Origin: Saccopteryx bilineata
Lineage: Eukaryota > Chordata > Mammalia > Chiroptera > Emballonuridae
Direction of reading: 5' to 3'
Assembly: GCF_036850765.1 (NCBI RefSeq)
Contig: NC_089492.1
Span: 163,182,296 to 163,246,295, forward strand
DNA: 64,000 bases
Shown: positions 12,825 through 23,744 of the stretch, piece by piece
Numbering within the stretch: the first letter of the stretch is position 1
How the letters are laid out: every line of letters begins with the position of its first letter
Made by a program: the position numbers and the translations under genes
Notes under the pieces: generated by a model
Told to the model about the DNA's origin: nothing
What the model saw: the letters and a program-made list of their open reading frames with translations, nothing else
Databases searched by the model: none

Positions 12825-13035
12825 TTGTTCCTTGTTCTGCATTATCTCATTTAATCCTCACAACCAGTTTTGATGAATATGTTTATTAGTACAATTTCAC
12901 AGATGCAGAAACTGAGCTTGGGGAAGATTTAGTACCTTTCCCCAGGTCATACAACTACCTCCTGTTGAAACCCAGCCTCAGATACAAGCAGTCTAATCCC
13001 AAGAACCTGGGCCTTTAACCACTAGACTATTTCAC
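12825..13035 (+). repeat. MIR SINE
   Basis: 'attatctcatttaatcctcacaacc', 'cagatgcagaaactgagcttgggg' and 'cccaggtcatacaacta' are diagnostic MIR segments. Confidence 0.82.
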
Positions 13036-13104
13036 TCATTCATTCATCAAATAAAAATGATAATAAGATAATGAGTATCTATCTCATCAGTTTTGAAATT
13101 TTAT

Positions 13105-13320
13105 GTCCTATTGATAATATATATAGAATATATTACATAAAATATATATATACAAGTAATTACATATACTACATACACAAATATATATAATTATATATTA
13201 TGTAAAATATATAATTGTTACATACTATTATTTAGGATATATAGTATACATATGTATCTACATATTTGGAGTATATATAACAGCACTATATATGGCATGT
13301 GTATAGATATCTATAAAACA
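13105..13320. repeat. AT-rich (TA)n-like low-complexity tract
   Basis: About 215 bp of imperfect TATATA/ACATATAT repeats. This is a possible DNA-unwinding or cruciform-prone site. No gene signal is present. Confidence 0.85.
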
Positions 13321-13394
13321 GCACAGTGGCTGGCACATAGTATTCAATATATGTTACTACTTGTTTATTGTTTTTTGTTGTATTTTTATTATAT

Positions 13395-13535
13395 TTTTAT
13401 TATTTACTAAGTGTTTGCTCTGTTCCAGTCTCTTTTGTGCTAGGCTCTGGAGATACAGAAGCAATGAAGACAAGGTCCCTGCCCCACAGCAGTGTATAGG
13501 GCAGTAGTGAGACTGGATGACAAATCAATCCAAAG
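13395..13535 (-). repeat. L2 3'-end fragment
   Basis: 'tttactaagtgtttgctctgttccagtctc...aggctctggagatacagaagcaatgaagacaaggtccctgcc' is the reverse complement of the conserved L2 3' region. Confidence 0.65.
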
Positions 13536-13679
13536 CTCGATGATGAGAGAATCTGCACAGGGACAGGGGTGGGGGCAGCAGAGAATGGGGACATACACTG
13601 TGGGTGGGGAGCTGTCACTGCAGTTTGAAGTCCAGCTTTAGAAGTCTGTAAGGAAATAAAATCCCACAAAATAGAAACA

Positions 13680-15300
13680 TGAGAAACCCTCTTAGGTGAG
13701 TGCTGGGCCCAGTTTTTTTGTCTGACCCTGCCTTCAAGTTCAGCAGCTATGAATAGAGGTCTTGAATGCTAAGCTGTCTTCTGATCTATCTTGTTGACAA
13801 GCGTTTTGCCTGTTACTAAGTCATCCTTTTAGCATTCTCACATCTCTGCCAGATCAAGATCTCGGCTTAGCAGACTAGACATGGAAAATAGTTACCAGTG
13901 CTTTCCATGAGGCTCAAATAGTAATGAGGGGCAACTAATTTGGGGGGGGGGGGGTAGAGATTACACCAATTCAATTTACCAGTGATGAAGTTGCTTTTCT
14001 CAGCCTGCATTTTTCAAATCCATGGTTTTTCCAGCTATTTGTGGGACTTGCACAAAAACAGTGTTCAAAGCATAAAATATCTTACATTTCCTTTAAATTC
14101 ACTAATGCCATAGAATTTTTTGGCAGGAGGGCCCTGGGCATTCACACAAACAACAATAGGTTACATCAAACACAAAGGACTAAAAATCACGGATCCAGGA
14201 CGTCTGAACATGTGATATTAATCTAAAAACTTTTCAGGAGCTTTATGGAAGCTCTTAATTCTAGCTGTAAAAATCCTTTTCTTTTTTTTCTTTTTTTTTT
14301 TTTAGGCTTTGTGTTACTGTACTGTTACTTCCTACAACTGCAGTAAAGCCTTCCTCGTTCCAACAAAGTAAAGGATGAGTCAAGACATGGCCAACATGCA
14401 TTTGGAGAAAATAGTAACTTTAAAAAAAAAAGTTAGCAGGATCACAGACCCTTATAACTAAAGGGGCCTCAGGTGTCATTTGAGCCTCTGTCCCTCACTT
14501 CACAAGTCAGGAACTGAGGCCCCATCAGTGGCTATGAAACAACTTTAAAACATTTTTTCAACATTTATATGTCTGTGTTTAGAACAAACATCCCTGGTTC
14601 CAGTATGAATGACAAAGCTAGCTCTAGCATCTAGGTCTAATTTAAGCTGGTCTAGCTCTTTTCCCATCATAATACATGATATAATCTCGCCTTTGGGGGC
14701 CTGTGTTAAAGCTTTGTAGTACAGTGAAGACTTATAGATATATCCACATAAGCAATTAAGGTTTCTGAAATGTTTTACAATTCAGTATTCCTTTGCAAGC
14801 TTGCTTATAGGATTTATTTTCTAACTAAACCATTTTCCCCTATATAATGCATAGATTTATAGCCCTTCCCCAGCTTTACCACAAAAAAGAAAGAAAAGAA
14901 AAAGGGAGAAAGAAATCAAATTATTAGGCTTCTGAGTTAAGGAAGCTTTGTCAAACCTAGAGAAAGCACTGCTGTGTTCACAATCACTTATTGGCACAAA
15001 TGCCTGCCCCTCCCCACTGTTAAAATCAGTTATTTAGTTTTCAAAAGCAAGAACAGAAATCCTGAGCCACCCAAGCCACCTAACCCCTAGGTGCCTCCAG
15101 ACAGGACTTCGCTCTGCTAACGCTCTTCTCCAGAAAAGAAGCCAGTCTCTGCCGACTTGTTTCAGGACGTATTCATTTCTCAATCTACTTTGCAAAGTTG
15201 GGTGGGTTTTTTTTTTTTCTTTATTCTTAAAAAAAAGAATTTCCTCATTGTTTTTAATCTCCAGAAGAGCGTGAAGGCAATCGTTTGCTGCCCCTTTGCC
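13680..15300. other. Intronic sequence, no gene seen
   Basis: Besides a 13-base G run at 13942-13954 and an A-rich stretch near 14880-14915, I recognise nothing here. Confidence 0.45.
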
Positions 15301-15559
15301 TCGGTGGGCAATGCCGACTTCTGGGCAGGAGGACCTCTGCGGTTCCGGATCCACAGTACCTGGGGATCCTCCGTGTCTGGAACCGACAGCCTGACTTTCC
15401 TTTTTAATGGGCTGGCTATGATATTTACTGACCCTAGAATTACCCATTTGGAAATGGTTAGGGATTAAAAGTTCTTCGGGCTGCGGGATTCTTGGTTCCT
15501 AATTGCTAATGTTTGAAGTCAGTTTGATTCCTCGAAAATTTGTTCAGCCTGATGAAAGC

Positions 15560-16050
15560 AAAAGCTCAAACTCCCCTCGGGGCGCGAAGTGTAAGATCCA
15601 TGGGTTCCGTTGGGTATTTGGTTAGTTTCGGAGTTTCCCCCCTTGATTTTTCTTGGGGGGAGAGGGTGGAGGGCCTTTCACCGAGGTCTTCCCGAATCTA
15701 GGATCTCCGCATTTCCCCAAGGCTGAGAAGGGCACCCACCCCAGAAAGCGGCCCTGGTTTCAAGGCCGCGCCGCTAGCGCGGCGGAGACTTGGCGGAGCG
15801 CGGGGCCAGAAGCGCACGGGCCGCAGCGCGGAGGCCGGAGCGCGGGGGTCGGTGCGCCGGGCTGGAGCGCGGGGCTGCACACACAAGGGCGGACCACCGC
15901 TCCCGCAGACAGACCCGAGCGCAGACCCAGTGCGGCCGCTGCCGTGATTCAAATCACTGACTTGTGGAAGTTCCCGGAGCTGCCGGCTATCCCAGGACGG
16001 TTTCGCTGGGAAAGATGTAATCCTGATTTCTTCCTCGGTGAAACGTCACT
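15560..16050. promoter_or_regulatory. CpG island inside TBX15 intron 1
   Basis: CpG-dense sequence (clustered GCGCGG, GCCGCG and GCGCGC words around 15760-15930) lies about 7.3 kb inside the intron. It could be a promoter of a shorter TBX15 transcript, an enhancer island or part of a Polycomb-marked domain. I see no TATA box and no ORF I would defend. Confidence 0.6.
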
Positions 16051-16299
16051 GAAATTTTTTTTAGAGGGGAAGTGAAATGGGCGTTTTCAATGTGTGCGTA
16101 GGAGGTTGGGAGAAGGAACAGGATGTCGAGGTGAGGGAAAGAGGGACCAAGAAAAGGGGGGCTAAGGGCTTTTCGAGCCCCGCTCTGGGGTTTTGACAAC
16201 GCAGTCGGGGTTGTGGGACTGTAAAGAGAAGGCGGCGGGTGTTCGGAGTAAGAATTTCGGTTCACCCTGCTGAGAACTAGGCACTAAAACTCCAAGGCT

Positions 16300-18280
16300 G
16301 CAGTCTGGGTATATAATAATGACCTCTAGTGTTCCCTTCCAAAGGAACTCGACTGTTATCTCCAGTATTTTGGTTTTCAGAAAGAGACTATATTAAGTCA
16401 TTACGTGTACAGAACCCAGAATCAAAGATTTGTTGGTAGTTTTAATCCTCTAAAGTGTGTAGCAATTTGGAAACAGCCCTCAGCAACTATATTTTTGCAT
16501 ATGTTGCCTATGTTCTTAAACTATTCTCCCAAATCACAATGTTTTACTTGCTAGTTCTTTGAACCATTATTATTATCCAGGTTTCTCTCAGCGAGTCCTT
16601 TAACATGGGAGAACATGAAATTAATTATTCTGCAAAATACAAAGCAGCATTGTGCCCATCCGAAATGAAGATGGCATTCTGCACAGAACTAAATGCCAAA
16701 TTGAGTTAGGAAAGCACCCACTCTCCCTGTTCTTTTAAATTGCATCTGAAACAGCCTCATTTTCTGCCAATAACTGGAATTTTCAAATTTGGGATTCTCT
16801 TGAATTGTCAAAGGATGTCTAGAAATGACAAAAATCCCCCACCCAATTTTAGATGTTCCCAATTTGTTAAACTGGTTCCACAAAAAAGGGGAGACAGTTT
16901 TTTTTCCTCTGAAATATTATTTATGTCCTATTCAGAACTTGGTGTTTCCACATACATTTGTGTACAGACACCTACACTTGTGTATATACTCTTTAATACA
17001 CTGTATACTCTTATGTATAAAGGGCAAAGCTTGACAGTGGCTGACACAAAGAATACAGAGTTGAAAGTAGTGACTTCAAGGCCTATTTCCACTTCTCGAA
17101 TCAAAAGCTCGTCATCAGTTTACAGTCAGCAAGATGTCCTGCCTTAAAGTGAAGCCATTAATGGCACTGAATAAATGTTGGTTTGTCGTCAACAGTTGCT
17201 TGAATTTCCCAACTCTTCCCATTTCACCTCCAGTCCTCCCCACTGAGTCCCATTTTCCACCTTGACACTTAAAGCAAGGGCCTCACTTAAATTAACTAAT
17301 GATTATCCTTACCCAAAGAAGTGTAAACAGAGCCTAATTTATAAATTTGGTAACTGCTGTTTCCACTGCATACCCCTGAGTATCTCAGTCATGCACATAT
17401 AAAATTCAGAGCTCACTAGAAACCAGAAAAAGCAAAGCAAAAATAAACCACATGGAGAACAGAAAGAAAGGGGAAAATTCCACATTTCATCAGTCCCTTA
17501 CTTTTTTGTATCCCCAAAGGTCAAAACTAGAAAACCACTTAAACATTCTCTCTTGCTGAATGACTTTGTCTTTTGGGAGAAAGAAAGCAATAACCAACTA
17601 CACCTCAGAATAATCATTGGATGGCTTTCTGTATTTCCAGAAAGGAAAGTGGAATGCTAGCCTGCTCTTTATCCCTGTGGAATTTGCAAAATTCAGCCTT
17701 GCTTTAAAAAAAAAACAAAAAACTACAGTCATCTAGAAAAGGCACTTACAGATTTAAGAAGTACTGTAATCATTTTCCTCCCTAGTACAAGAAATAAATT
17801 TTTATCAGAGCCCATAATCAGAATCTCAAAAATGTTCTCATCTTCTTAATATTATATTGTTGGCAATAGAGAGAATTATTGTGACAGACCTGGAATATTT
17901 CACTCAATAATACTAGCAATGCCCTTGGTGAGGCTTAGATGAACAAAATGTTTCAGTCTTCAGAGCCAAAACGTACTTGTCCCTCTCTCCTTGTGGCCTC
18001 ATATCAAGGATTAATGATGAGGGACTTGCTTCCATTAAATGCGTGTCCACACACGCAAAGGAAATTATAGAAATCAGTAGGGAAACACGAACCACCAATC
18101 CCCATCATTTTAGTTTTGGCTGCCAGGTTAGGCATCTCATACCATTCTTCACCCGCTCTTCAAGTGCCTGGTGTGTTAACTGAAGAAATTTTAACCAATT
18201 TTCTTCAATAATTGTAAGATGTTTACGATACCATTTAAAGTAAGTGGTACGGGGAAGGGTAGGAAAACGACAGCGAGTAC
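16300..18280. other. Repeat-free intronic sequence
   Basis: Nearly 2 kb carries no recognisable transposon on either strand and no exon. A lack of insertions here is consistent with conserved regulatory content, but I cannot assess conservation from one sequence. Confidence 0.45.
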
Positions 18281-18879
18281 GTGTCAACGTATGTCATTTC
18301 AGTTCCAACTCCACTGAAAGAAATCGAATTCCTCCTTCCCCCTGCAAGAGCAGCAAGTCGTGAACGGTTCTTTCCGAGAGTTTTACCTATAAAATCAAGA
18401 AACCCAAAGTGGCCATCTCTGAATTCAAAAAACCGATTAATGAAAAATAGCGTTGGGCATGGAAGACGCGAATTTAGTATCGCTGCGCCCCCAGCCTGGC
18501 TGATCTGTCTAGTACAGCCTTCGTCGCCCATTAGGGTTCTGTACTTTAGACCCGCCTCCAAGGGGCAGAGGTGGATGTCGGAGGCCGGGCAAAGGTCTGC
18601 CCTGCAATGCTAGCCAAGAATAAGAGACATCCCACCGTGCTCCCTTGTTACCCCCATTCCTTCCACATCAATCACACGAGTTTCTGAGCACCCCTGGGGA
18701 AGACAGGGGTGGGGGACTGAGGAGGTGCAAACCACAGCACACCCCACTGTCTTTCCTTCGCAGTCTAAACTCTGGGCACCAGGATTCTCCCCATTCACCG
18801 GCCTCCCCAGTGCCCTAGAGCAGTTTGCTCCACCTACGGGATTGATGAAGTTAGAATTATCTCCTTCTTTTTATAGGCT

Positions 18880-20430
18880 TTTATTGCGCCACCGCGCCAG
18901 GGCCGCAGTGTTCCACAGAACGTCTACATAACCGCCCCCACACCCGCAGGCCATTGCAGGCCCTCCGGGTCCAGAGGGGGTCTGATTTAGCCATCGCCCC
19001 ACCAGAGCGCGAAAAATTTGTTTGGCAGTCATCCCAAGCGAACCATCATCTTCACTGGCCTAGGATGAATTCAGATCTTGCCTACCTCCCACCCGCCATC
19101 ACACAAGGTCACTTACCAAAGGGACAACCACTGCGGAAGGCCTTTTAGACCTAGCAGGTGAGAGCCTTGGCCACGTTCAGCGGGCCTCACACTTGGCTCT
19201 TCAGCAGAGCGCAGGTCCGGCATGGTGCAGTGGAGCGCGCACCACTGGAAACCAGAGTTCCTCGCCGGGGACTCCACCGCAGGCAAACAAACCCTCGCGA
19301 GTCTCCCCTCGAATGCTGCACACCCTTCACTGCGGCCCCAGTCTGACCGGCGCCCAGGCTAGTGTTTGCCCTGCACTAGCACATTCTCCCCACTGGCTTC
19401 AAATTCATCGCTTCTTCTCCCTTAACTAAACGTCAGTAAAGAGTCACTTCCTCCTTTTTGACCCTGCGTTTCCCTACTGAGGTTTAGGGATGGGTAGAGG
19501 GGTGGTGTCAGGGTTAAATCTTGGAGGTCTACTCTGAGTGAACAAGCTATAAACTGGCATATTAATTTTCGGGACCAGTTCATAATTCGAGGGAAGAAAG
19601 TGCTCTAGGGTACTGCGACCGTTTTTCATATCTCGTTTCACTAGGGGCTGCGTAGACTGGAGCGCGGGACTACGTGAGCGCCTGCCAGGTGCGCACGTGT
19701 GCATGGAGTGCGGATCTACCGGCGTGTTCCTGGGTGTGCCGCTTTGTGTGCCCACCCGCGTGTTTCGCCACCTCCTTGGGCCGCCAGAGCGCCAAGGTTG
19801 CAAGAGTCAAGCCCGCGGGCTCTGTAAGGGGAAATGCCCCCGCAGAAGGTTTAAATTACTTCGCTCCGCAGGAGACCGGGTTTCGGCAGCACTGGGCTGT
19901 GGATTTGGGCGGGAAAGGCCCAAACCCGAGCAGGGGAGCGGGGTGGAGTGGGGCTTGCGGTACGAGCGCAGTTGGCGCCGCCACGTGCCTGAAATATACT
20001 TTCAAGGCCGCCACAGCCAGAGCAGCTGTGCCGGCGAAACTTTCCTGGGTCGCTACTAGGGGAGAGACAAGGGCGAGCAGGCCCGGGAGCCAGGCTCCTC
20101 TAACACGCGTTATGAGACACTTCCCAGCCCGCGGCGGCCTAGTCCTGGCGCCTTCTCAAAAAGACGCGAGTGCTGGCCCGGGTATAATAATGAGGGCACC
20201 TTGCAGGCCATTCTCCAAGGCCCTGAGGGCCTCAGGAAGTTTTTTGGGGTCTCTAGGCCCGGTTGAAAATTTTGAAATACATACTGTGAGTCTTCTGATG
20301 TGTGAGTGCCTACAGTACGCAGGCCGCGCTGGTCCCCCGCTGCCGCAGGTTGGCGCCCCAGGCGGCGGGCACTTGGCGCCAACTAAACAGCTCTGTCCCG
20401 ACGCGGAAAGAAAAACGGGCTGCGAAAAAG
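18880..20430. promoter_or_regulatory. Extended CpG-rich region, TBX15 intron 1
   Basis: CpG density is high from about 18.9 to 19.35 kb and again from 19.6 to 20.4 kb, which explains the long chance ORFs on both strands here. It lies 3-4.5 kb into the gene. It is a candidate for an internal promoter or regulatory island. No splice-supported exon was recognised. Confidence 0.55.
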
Positions 20431-20606
20431 CAAAAGGCCACGTCTTTGAATAAAAACGAAACATTAAATCTGATCCGTGAGTTGTCTGAGGTTGCCAGGA
20501 TGTTGAGGCTCAGACAGGGAGGGCGGGAGACGATGGTACCGGTCAAAGAGAGGGGATGGGGAGAATAACAAATGCGATTGCGCTAGGCCAGTGGCGCTAG
20601 GCGATG

Positions 20607-20634
20607 GTCCTGTGCGTGCGTGCGTGCGCAAACG
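20607..20634. repeat. Short (GTGC)n alternating tract
   Basis: GTGCGTGCGTGCGTGCGC is a short alternating purine-pyrimidine stretch. Confidence 0.8.
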
Positions 20635-21134
20635 TTTAGTTCTTCCCCAGCCCCGTGACAGTTTTGTTTTTGTTGTAGTTATTTTATGTTCTGTTTTGTT
20701 TTTGTTTTCTGTTCCTGACTCTACTCGGCCTAAGTGGGCGAGCCACGCAGCGGGTCCAAACCCCTCGGTCTTAATTGGGAAAAAAGAATTTAAACAGAAT
20801 CATGAGTTCCAGCCGGGTAGAGGCATGGCCCTGGGCACAATGGAGGCATCAGGACCCCATCTCCCAAGTCCACCACTATACATACACTTATAAATGTGCC
20901 CAGCCCTGTGCGCGTTTGTTAGGGAGCTATATTAGACACAAAAAGGAAAAAGGACCTGCAGGGGACCCGAAGCCCAGGCCCTGCCTTCCACTATCACTGG
21001 CGCAAACCGAGCCGCAACTCTGCCTCCTCCGTTCCTGCGACTTCTCGCCCAATGTCCATGCCACCGCGCCCTTATCCTGAAAGATCTTTTCTCATCCTAC
21101 GTCCGGTTCCTACGAAACCTTGGCCACTGCGGGG

Positions 21135-21179
21135 CTCCAACTTGGAGATCTCCAAGGAGGCGAGATCTCCAAGTTGGAG
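21135..21179. repeat. Perfect 17-bp inverted repeat with 11-bp spacer
   Basis: The arms CTCCAACTTGGAGATCT (21135-21151) and AGATCTCCAAGTTGGAG (21163-21179) are exact reverse complements. Each arm also contains its own small palindrome, CTCCAA-C-TTGGAG. A plus-strand RNA could extend the stem by two G-U and two G-C pairs. It can form a cruciform or a strong RNA hairpin, and its function is unknown. Confidence 0.95.
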
Positions 21180-22358
21180 TTCCCTTGGCCCACGACGTAG
21201 CCAGGCCTGGCGGGAAGCTCTGCTCTGCAGAAGGCAGGCGAATATTCTCGGTTTCCGGCTTCTTCCTCCTCCGGGACCTTTGCCTCATAGACATATTTTG
21301 TTTTCTATAACCCAAACGCCCATCTTTTTCTTTACAAAAAAAAAAAAGTGATAAAGGTAATGAGAATGGGTCCACTGAACTCTCTGTAATGTAAAATTCT
21401 GTGTTAGGTCTTCACCCCCTAATCCCATTCGGCAGCAAGAGCAAAGAAACAGCATTCTGGACACCAGGTCTTCACATGCATGTTCTTGGACCGGTCTTTC
21501 CTTGTCCCAAGTCCTCACTGTTCTCTTCTGATTTGTAGCTGAGAAAACCGGCAAAAAGAAAACCTCGATCTGAGTCTCTGATTATGACCACGCGTGTTGG
21601 TCCTTTTTTGAACACGCGACCCTAGGCTGGCTTCGGGCAAGGGTAGTTTCCCCTCGCTAAAGGAAACTACCCGGGACAGGGAGTCTGCCATGCGCAGTTA
21701 AATAATCTGTGCCCTTCCCACCGTCAAAAGAGTAAAATAAACCCACCGCTCAAATCGCGAGATGTCATAAGGCCTGAAAGAACTTCCACTAAACTCTGAA
21801 GGCCCAAGCGAGACTTTGACACAAATAAATACGGTGAAGAAATAGCGTCTGGCCAGAAATGGAAAATACATTAGCCACGCATCCATTCCTTTCTGGATTG
21901 CCCACACAGTGATCCTCGTGGACAGGCACCGGCATTCAAATACAGGGGAAAACTTGAGCGGACGAAATAAATCTCCTTTTAATTTTCTTTTCATCGACTA
22001 ATAAAAATAATTCCCCAGCACTAAACCCAAATACCATAACGGGCCACAAGAACACGGAGAATTCATAAAACTCTGTCTCTGCAGGTCACCACTAATCACG
22101 TTATTATTAGCCTCAGGAGCATGGAAATTGAACTGTCACTGCCGAAAGAGAAAATGTAAGCGACAGCTGTCCCTCCTTGGGTCCGCCAGTTTTCCAGCCT
22201 CCAAGTTCCTGGGCTCAAGGCCTCCCCCATTTCTACGCAGGCCGCCGCCCCCGCTGGGCTTGCCTGCGCGCTCACCCGTTTACTAAAGAGCAGCTCCGGA
22301 ATAGTTTTAGAAGTCCTGGCTGGAAAGTTTCTGAAGCCACTAACCCAAGCCCTGAGCT

Positions 22359-22410
22359 GTGTGTGTATGCGCGCGCGCGCGCGTGCGTGTGTGTGTGCGC
22401 GCGCGCGCGC
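22359..22410. repeat. 52-bp (GT)n/(GC)n alternating tract
   Basis: An uninterrupted alternating purine-pyrimidine run, mostly GC and GT, lies 0.8 kb downstream of the TBX15 exon 1 donor. It is a strong Z-DNA candidate close to an active promoter. Confidence 0.93.
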
Positions 22411-23242
22411 CCGCGTAAGATTCCTCCGACAACAGCTGTTCCCCCGGGCTGTTTTGCACAGTTGAAATCTTGGCACTTAGTACAAAACGTTAAGTTGTCT
22501 CCCCTCCACCTCACCCTGGATTCTGTTAAAATACTGACATCGACATCCTCCCTGTGTTTTATACGTTGTGTGCGTACAGATCCAATATACAAATTAATCG
22601 CACCGCTGCTCCCAAATACACAGAGATGTGGGCCCTGAAGAGTAGTCTAAGGCGCAGGGTAAGGGGTCTGACATATAGTACATTCCTCTTTCCATAAAAG
22701 CCAACGAAGTAGAAATATGACTATGCTCCCCTGTCGCCGGAGTAGGGGAAAATCAACAATTTAAGTCCCAAGAACGTTGGTGGGGGAAGGGCGAGGGCCA
22801 AAGTTGAAAGCTAAATGGGATAAAGTGGGCACTTCCCGAGGAGGGGGTATAGGACCAAGGCCTCCGCGCTCATTCTCCCGAGCTCTCAGAAGTGAGTCCC
22901 AGCCCCTCTCCTCTCCGGCCGTTGCCTGCACTCCGCGCCCCTCCTAACCCCAGGGCCCCGCAAGCTCCTCAGCTGCGGGCACCAGGAATGCTGCGCTCTG
23001 CTTCCAGAGAAGGGAATGAGAGCACGGAGGCCTCCTTGCTTGACGCTGGCGAAAAAATAGAAGGCTTAGGCCAGTTCTCCCAAATTGTTACGGTGAATTT
23101 GGGGAAGGCTCAAAGCATTTATAAAAAGAAAAAGAAAGCCGCGTTGGAGCAGGACAGGGCGGCGGTAACCAGGGCCTCCCTCCTCACCACTCTGACCCCC
23201 GGCTAGCCGCCCGCCTCCCGCGGTCTGGTCCTACGCACTCAC

Positions 23243-23447
23243 CGGGGAGAGGCTCCAGGCCGTGTGCGGCCGCGTCCTCTGCGTCTCCGAGTGGGCCCGC
23301 GGGGCTCAGCGCCTCCATGGACAGGTCCAGCCCTTTCTCCTCCCAGTCTCGCAGTTTCCGTTTTTTATTTGAGCCGATCAAGGCTTCAACGGAGAAGGCA
23401 TGTGCTCGCGAGCTCAGGGCGACTGCAGATCTTCTCCTTTCACTCAT
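23243..23447 (-). CDS. TBX15: TBX15, first coding exon of the long isoform (partial gene)
   Basis: T-box transcription factor 15 is a nuclear DNA-binding regulator, mainly repressive, of limb, skeletal, skin-pigment and adipose development. This exon encodes the first 68 residues plus one base of codon 69. It begins MSERRRSAVALSSRAHAFSV and ends HGLEPLP, which I recognise as the N-terminus of the vertebrate long isoform. Residues 16-25 (HAFSVEALIG) form the eh1-like Groucho/TLE-binding motif shared by TBX15, TBX18 and TBX22. Residues 28-33 (KKRKLR) are a basic stretch resembling a nuclear localisation signal. The ATG at 23447 has A at -3. The frame runs upstream only to a non-ATG codon, so this ATG is the start. 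The exon ends in CCCCG|GTGAGT with the GT at 23242-23241, leaving phase 1; in human the next codon is Asp, beginning with G, which fits. The T-box and C-terminal exons lie beyond the left edge. Compared with human from memory, the differences are few (for example Ala for Thr near residue 56). Confidence 0.95.
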
Positions 23448-23638
23448 CTTAGCCGCCCGCACCCCGGCCCCCTCTCGCCCCCGCTACTGAGGGAGCAGCC
23501 CGCGCCCTCACGCTCCGAGCGCCCGCCGGGCCGGGCCCGGGAGAGGCTGACGCTTTGCGGGTCCTTGGCACCTTCCCCCTGTGCCCTCCCCCGCCCTCCG
23601 CCGCCGGCTCGCACCGGCGCCCCTAGCTGCCCCAGCGG

Positions 23639-23677
23639 CTACGCACAAGAGTCCCGAGCGCCGCCCGCTCTCAGCAT
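23639..23677 (-). CDS. Upstream ORF 2 in the TBX15 leader (12 codons plus stop)
   Basis: A second upstream ATG opens a 12-codon ORF (MLRAGGARDSCA) ending in TAG. Between its stop and the TBX15 start at 23447 I find no further ATG. The 190-base GC-rich gap would allow reinitiation. It is a candidate translational control element only. Confidence 0.4.
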   Translation of the reverse strand: MLRAGGARDSCA

Positions 23678-23717
23678 GAGCGCCCGCGTCCTGCTTCCCA
23701 CCCACCCGGGCAGGCGC

Positions 23718-23744
23718 TCACAGGCTGTGCAGACTAGACTTCAT
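23718..23744 (-). CDS. Upstream ORF 1 in the TBX15 leader (8 codons plus stop)
   Basis: This short ORF reads MKSSLHSL and stops at TGA, about 270 bases upstream of the TBX15 ATG and after the GA-rich leader tract. If transcription starts near the CCAAT boxes it would be the first AUG scanned, with A at -3. It could dampen translation of the long isoform. It could also be absent from the mRNA if the real start lies downstream. Confidence 0.4.
   Translation of the reverse strand: MKSSLHSL

Larger units (their letters stand above)
1..23242 (-). other. TBX15: TBX15 intron 1, left part (runs off the window)
   Basis: Everything left of the exon 1 donor is read as intron 1. I looked on the minus strand for coding that would continue the protein (an exon beginning with the rest of the Asp codon, then the Ser/Glu-rich linker and the start of the T-box). 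I recognised none, so the intron appears to exceed 23 kb. It contains several CpG islands, which could host the promoter of the shorter isoform, and many repeats listed separately. Confidence 0.75.

Noticed and set aside
19674..20453. 259-codon plus-strand ORF in CpG-rich DNA
   Set aside because: It overlaps several equally open frames on both strands, has no recognisable domain, and reflects the lack of stop codons in GC-rich sequence.
1..23242. Further TBX15 exons (linker and T-box)
   Set aside because: I looked on the minus strand for T-box words such as LWKRFHDIGTEM and found none; the exons are presumably left of the window.
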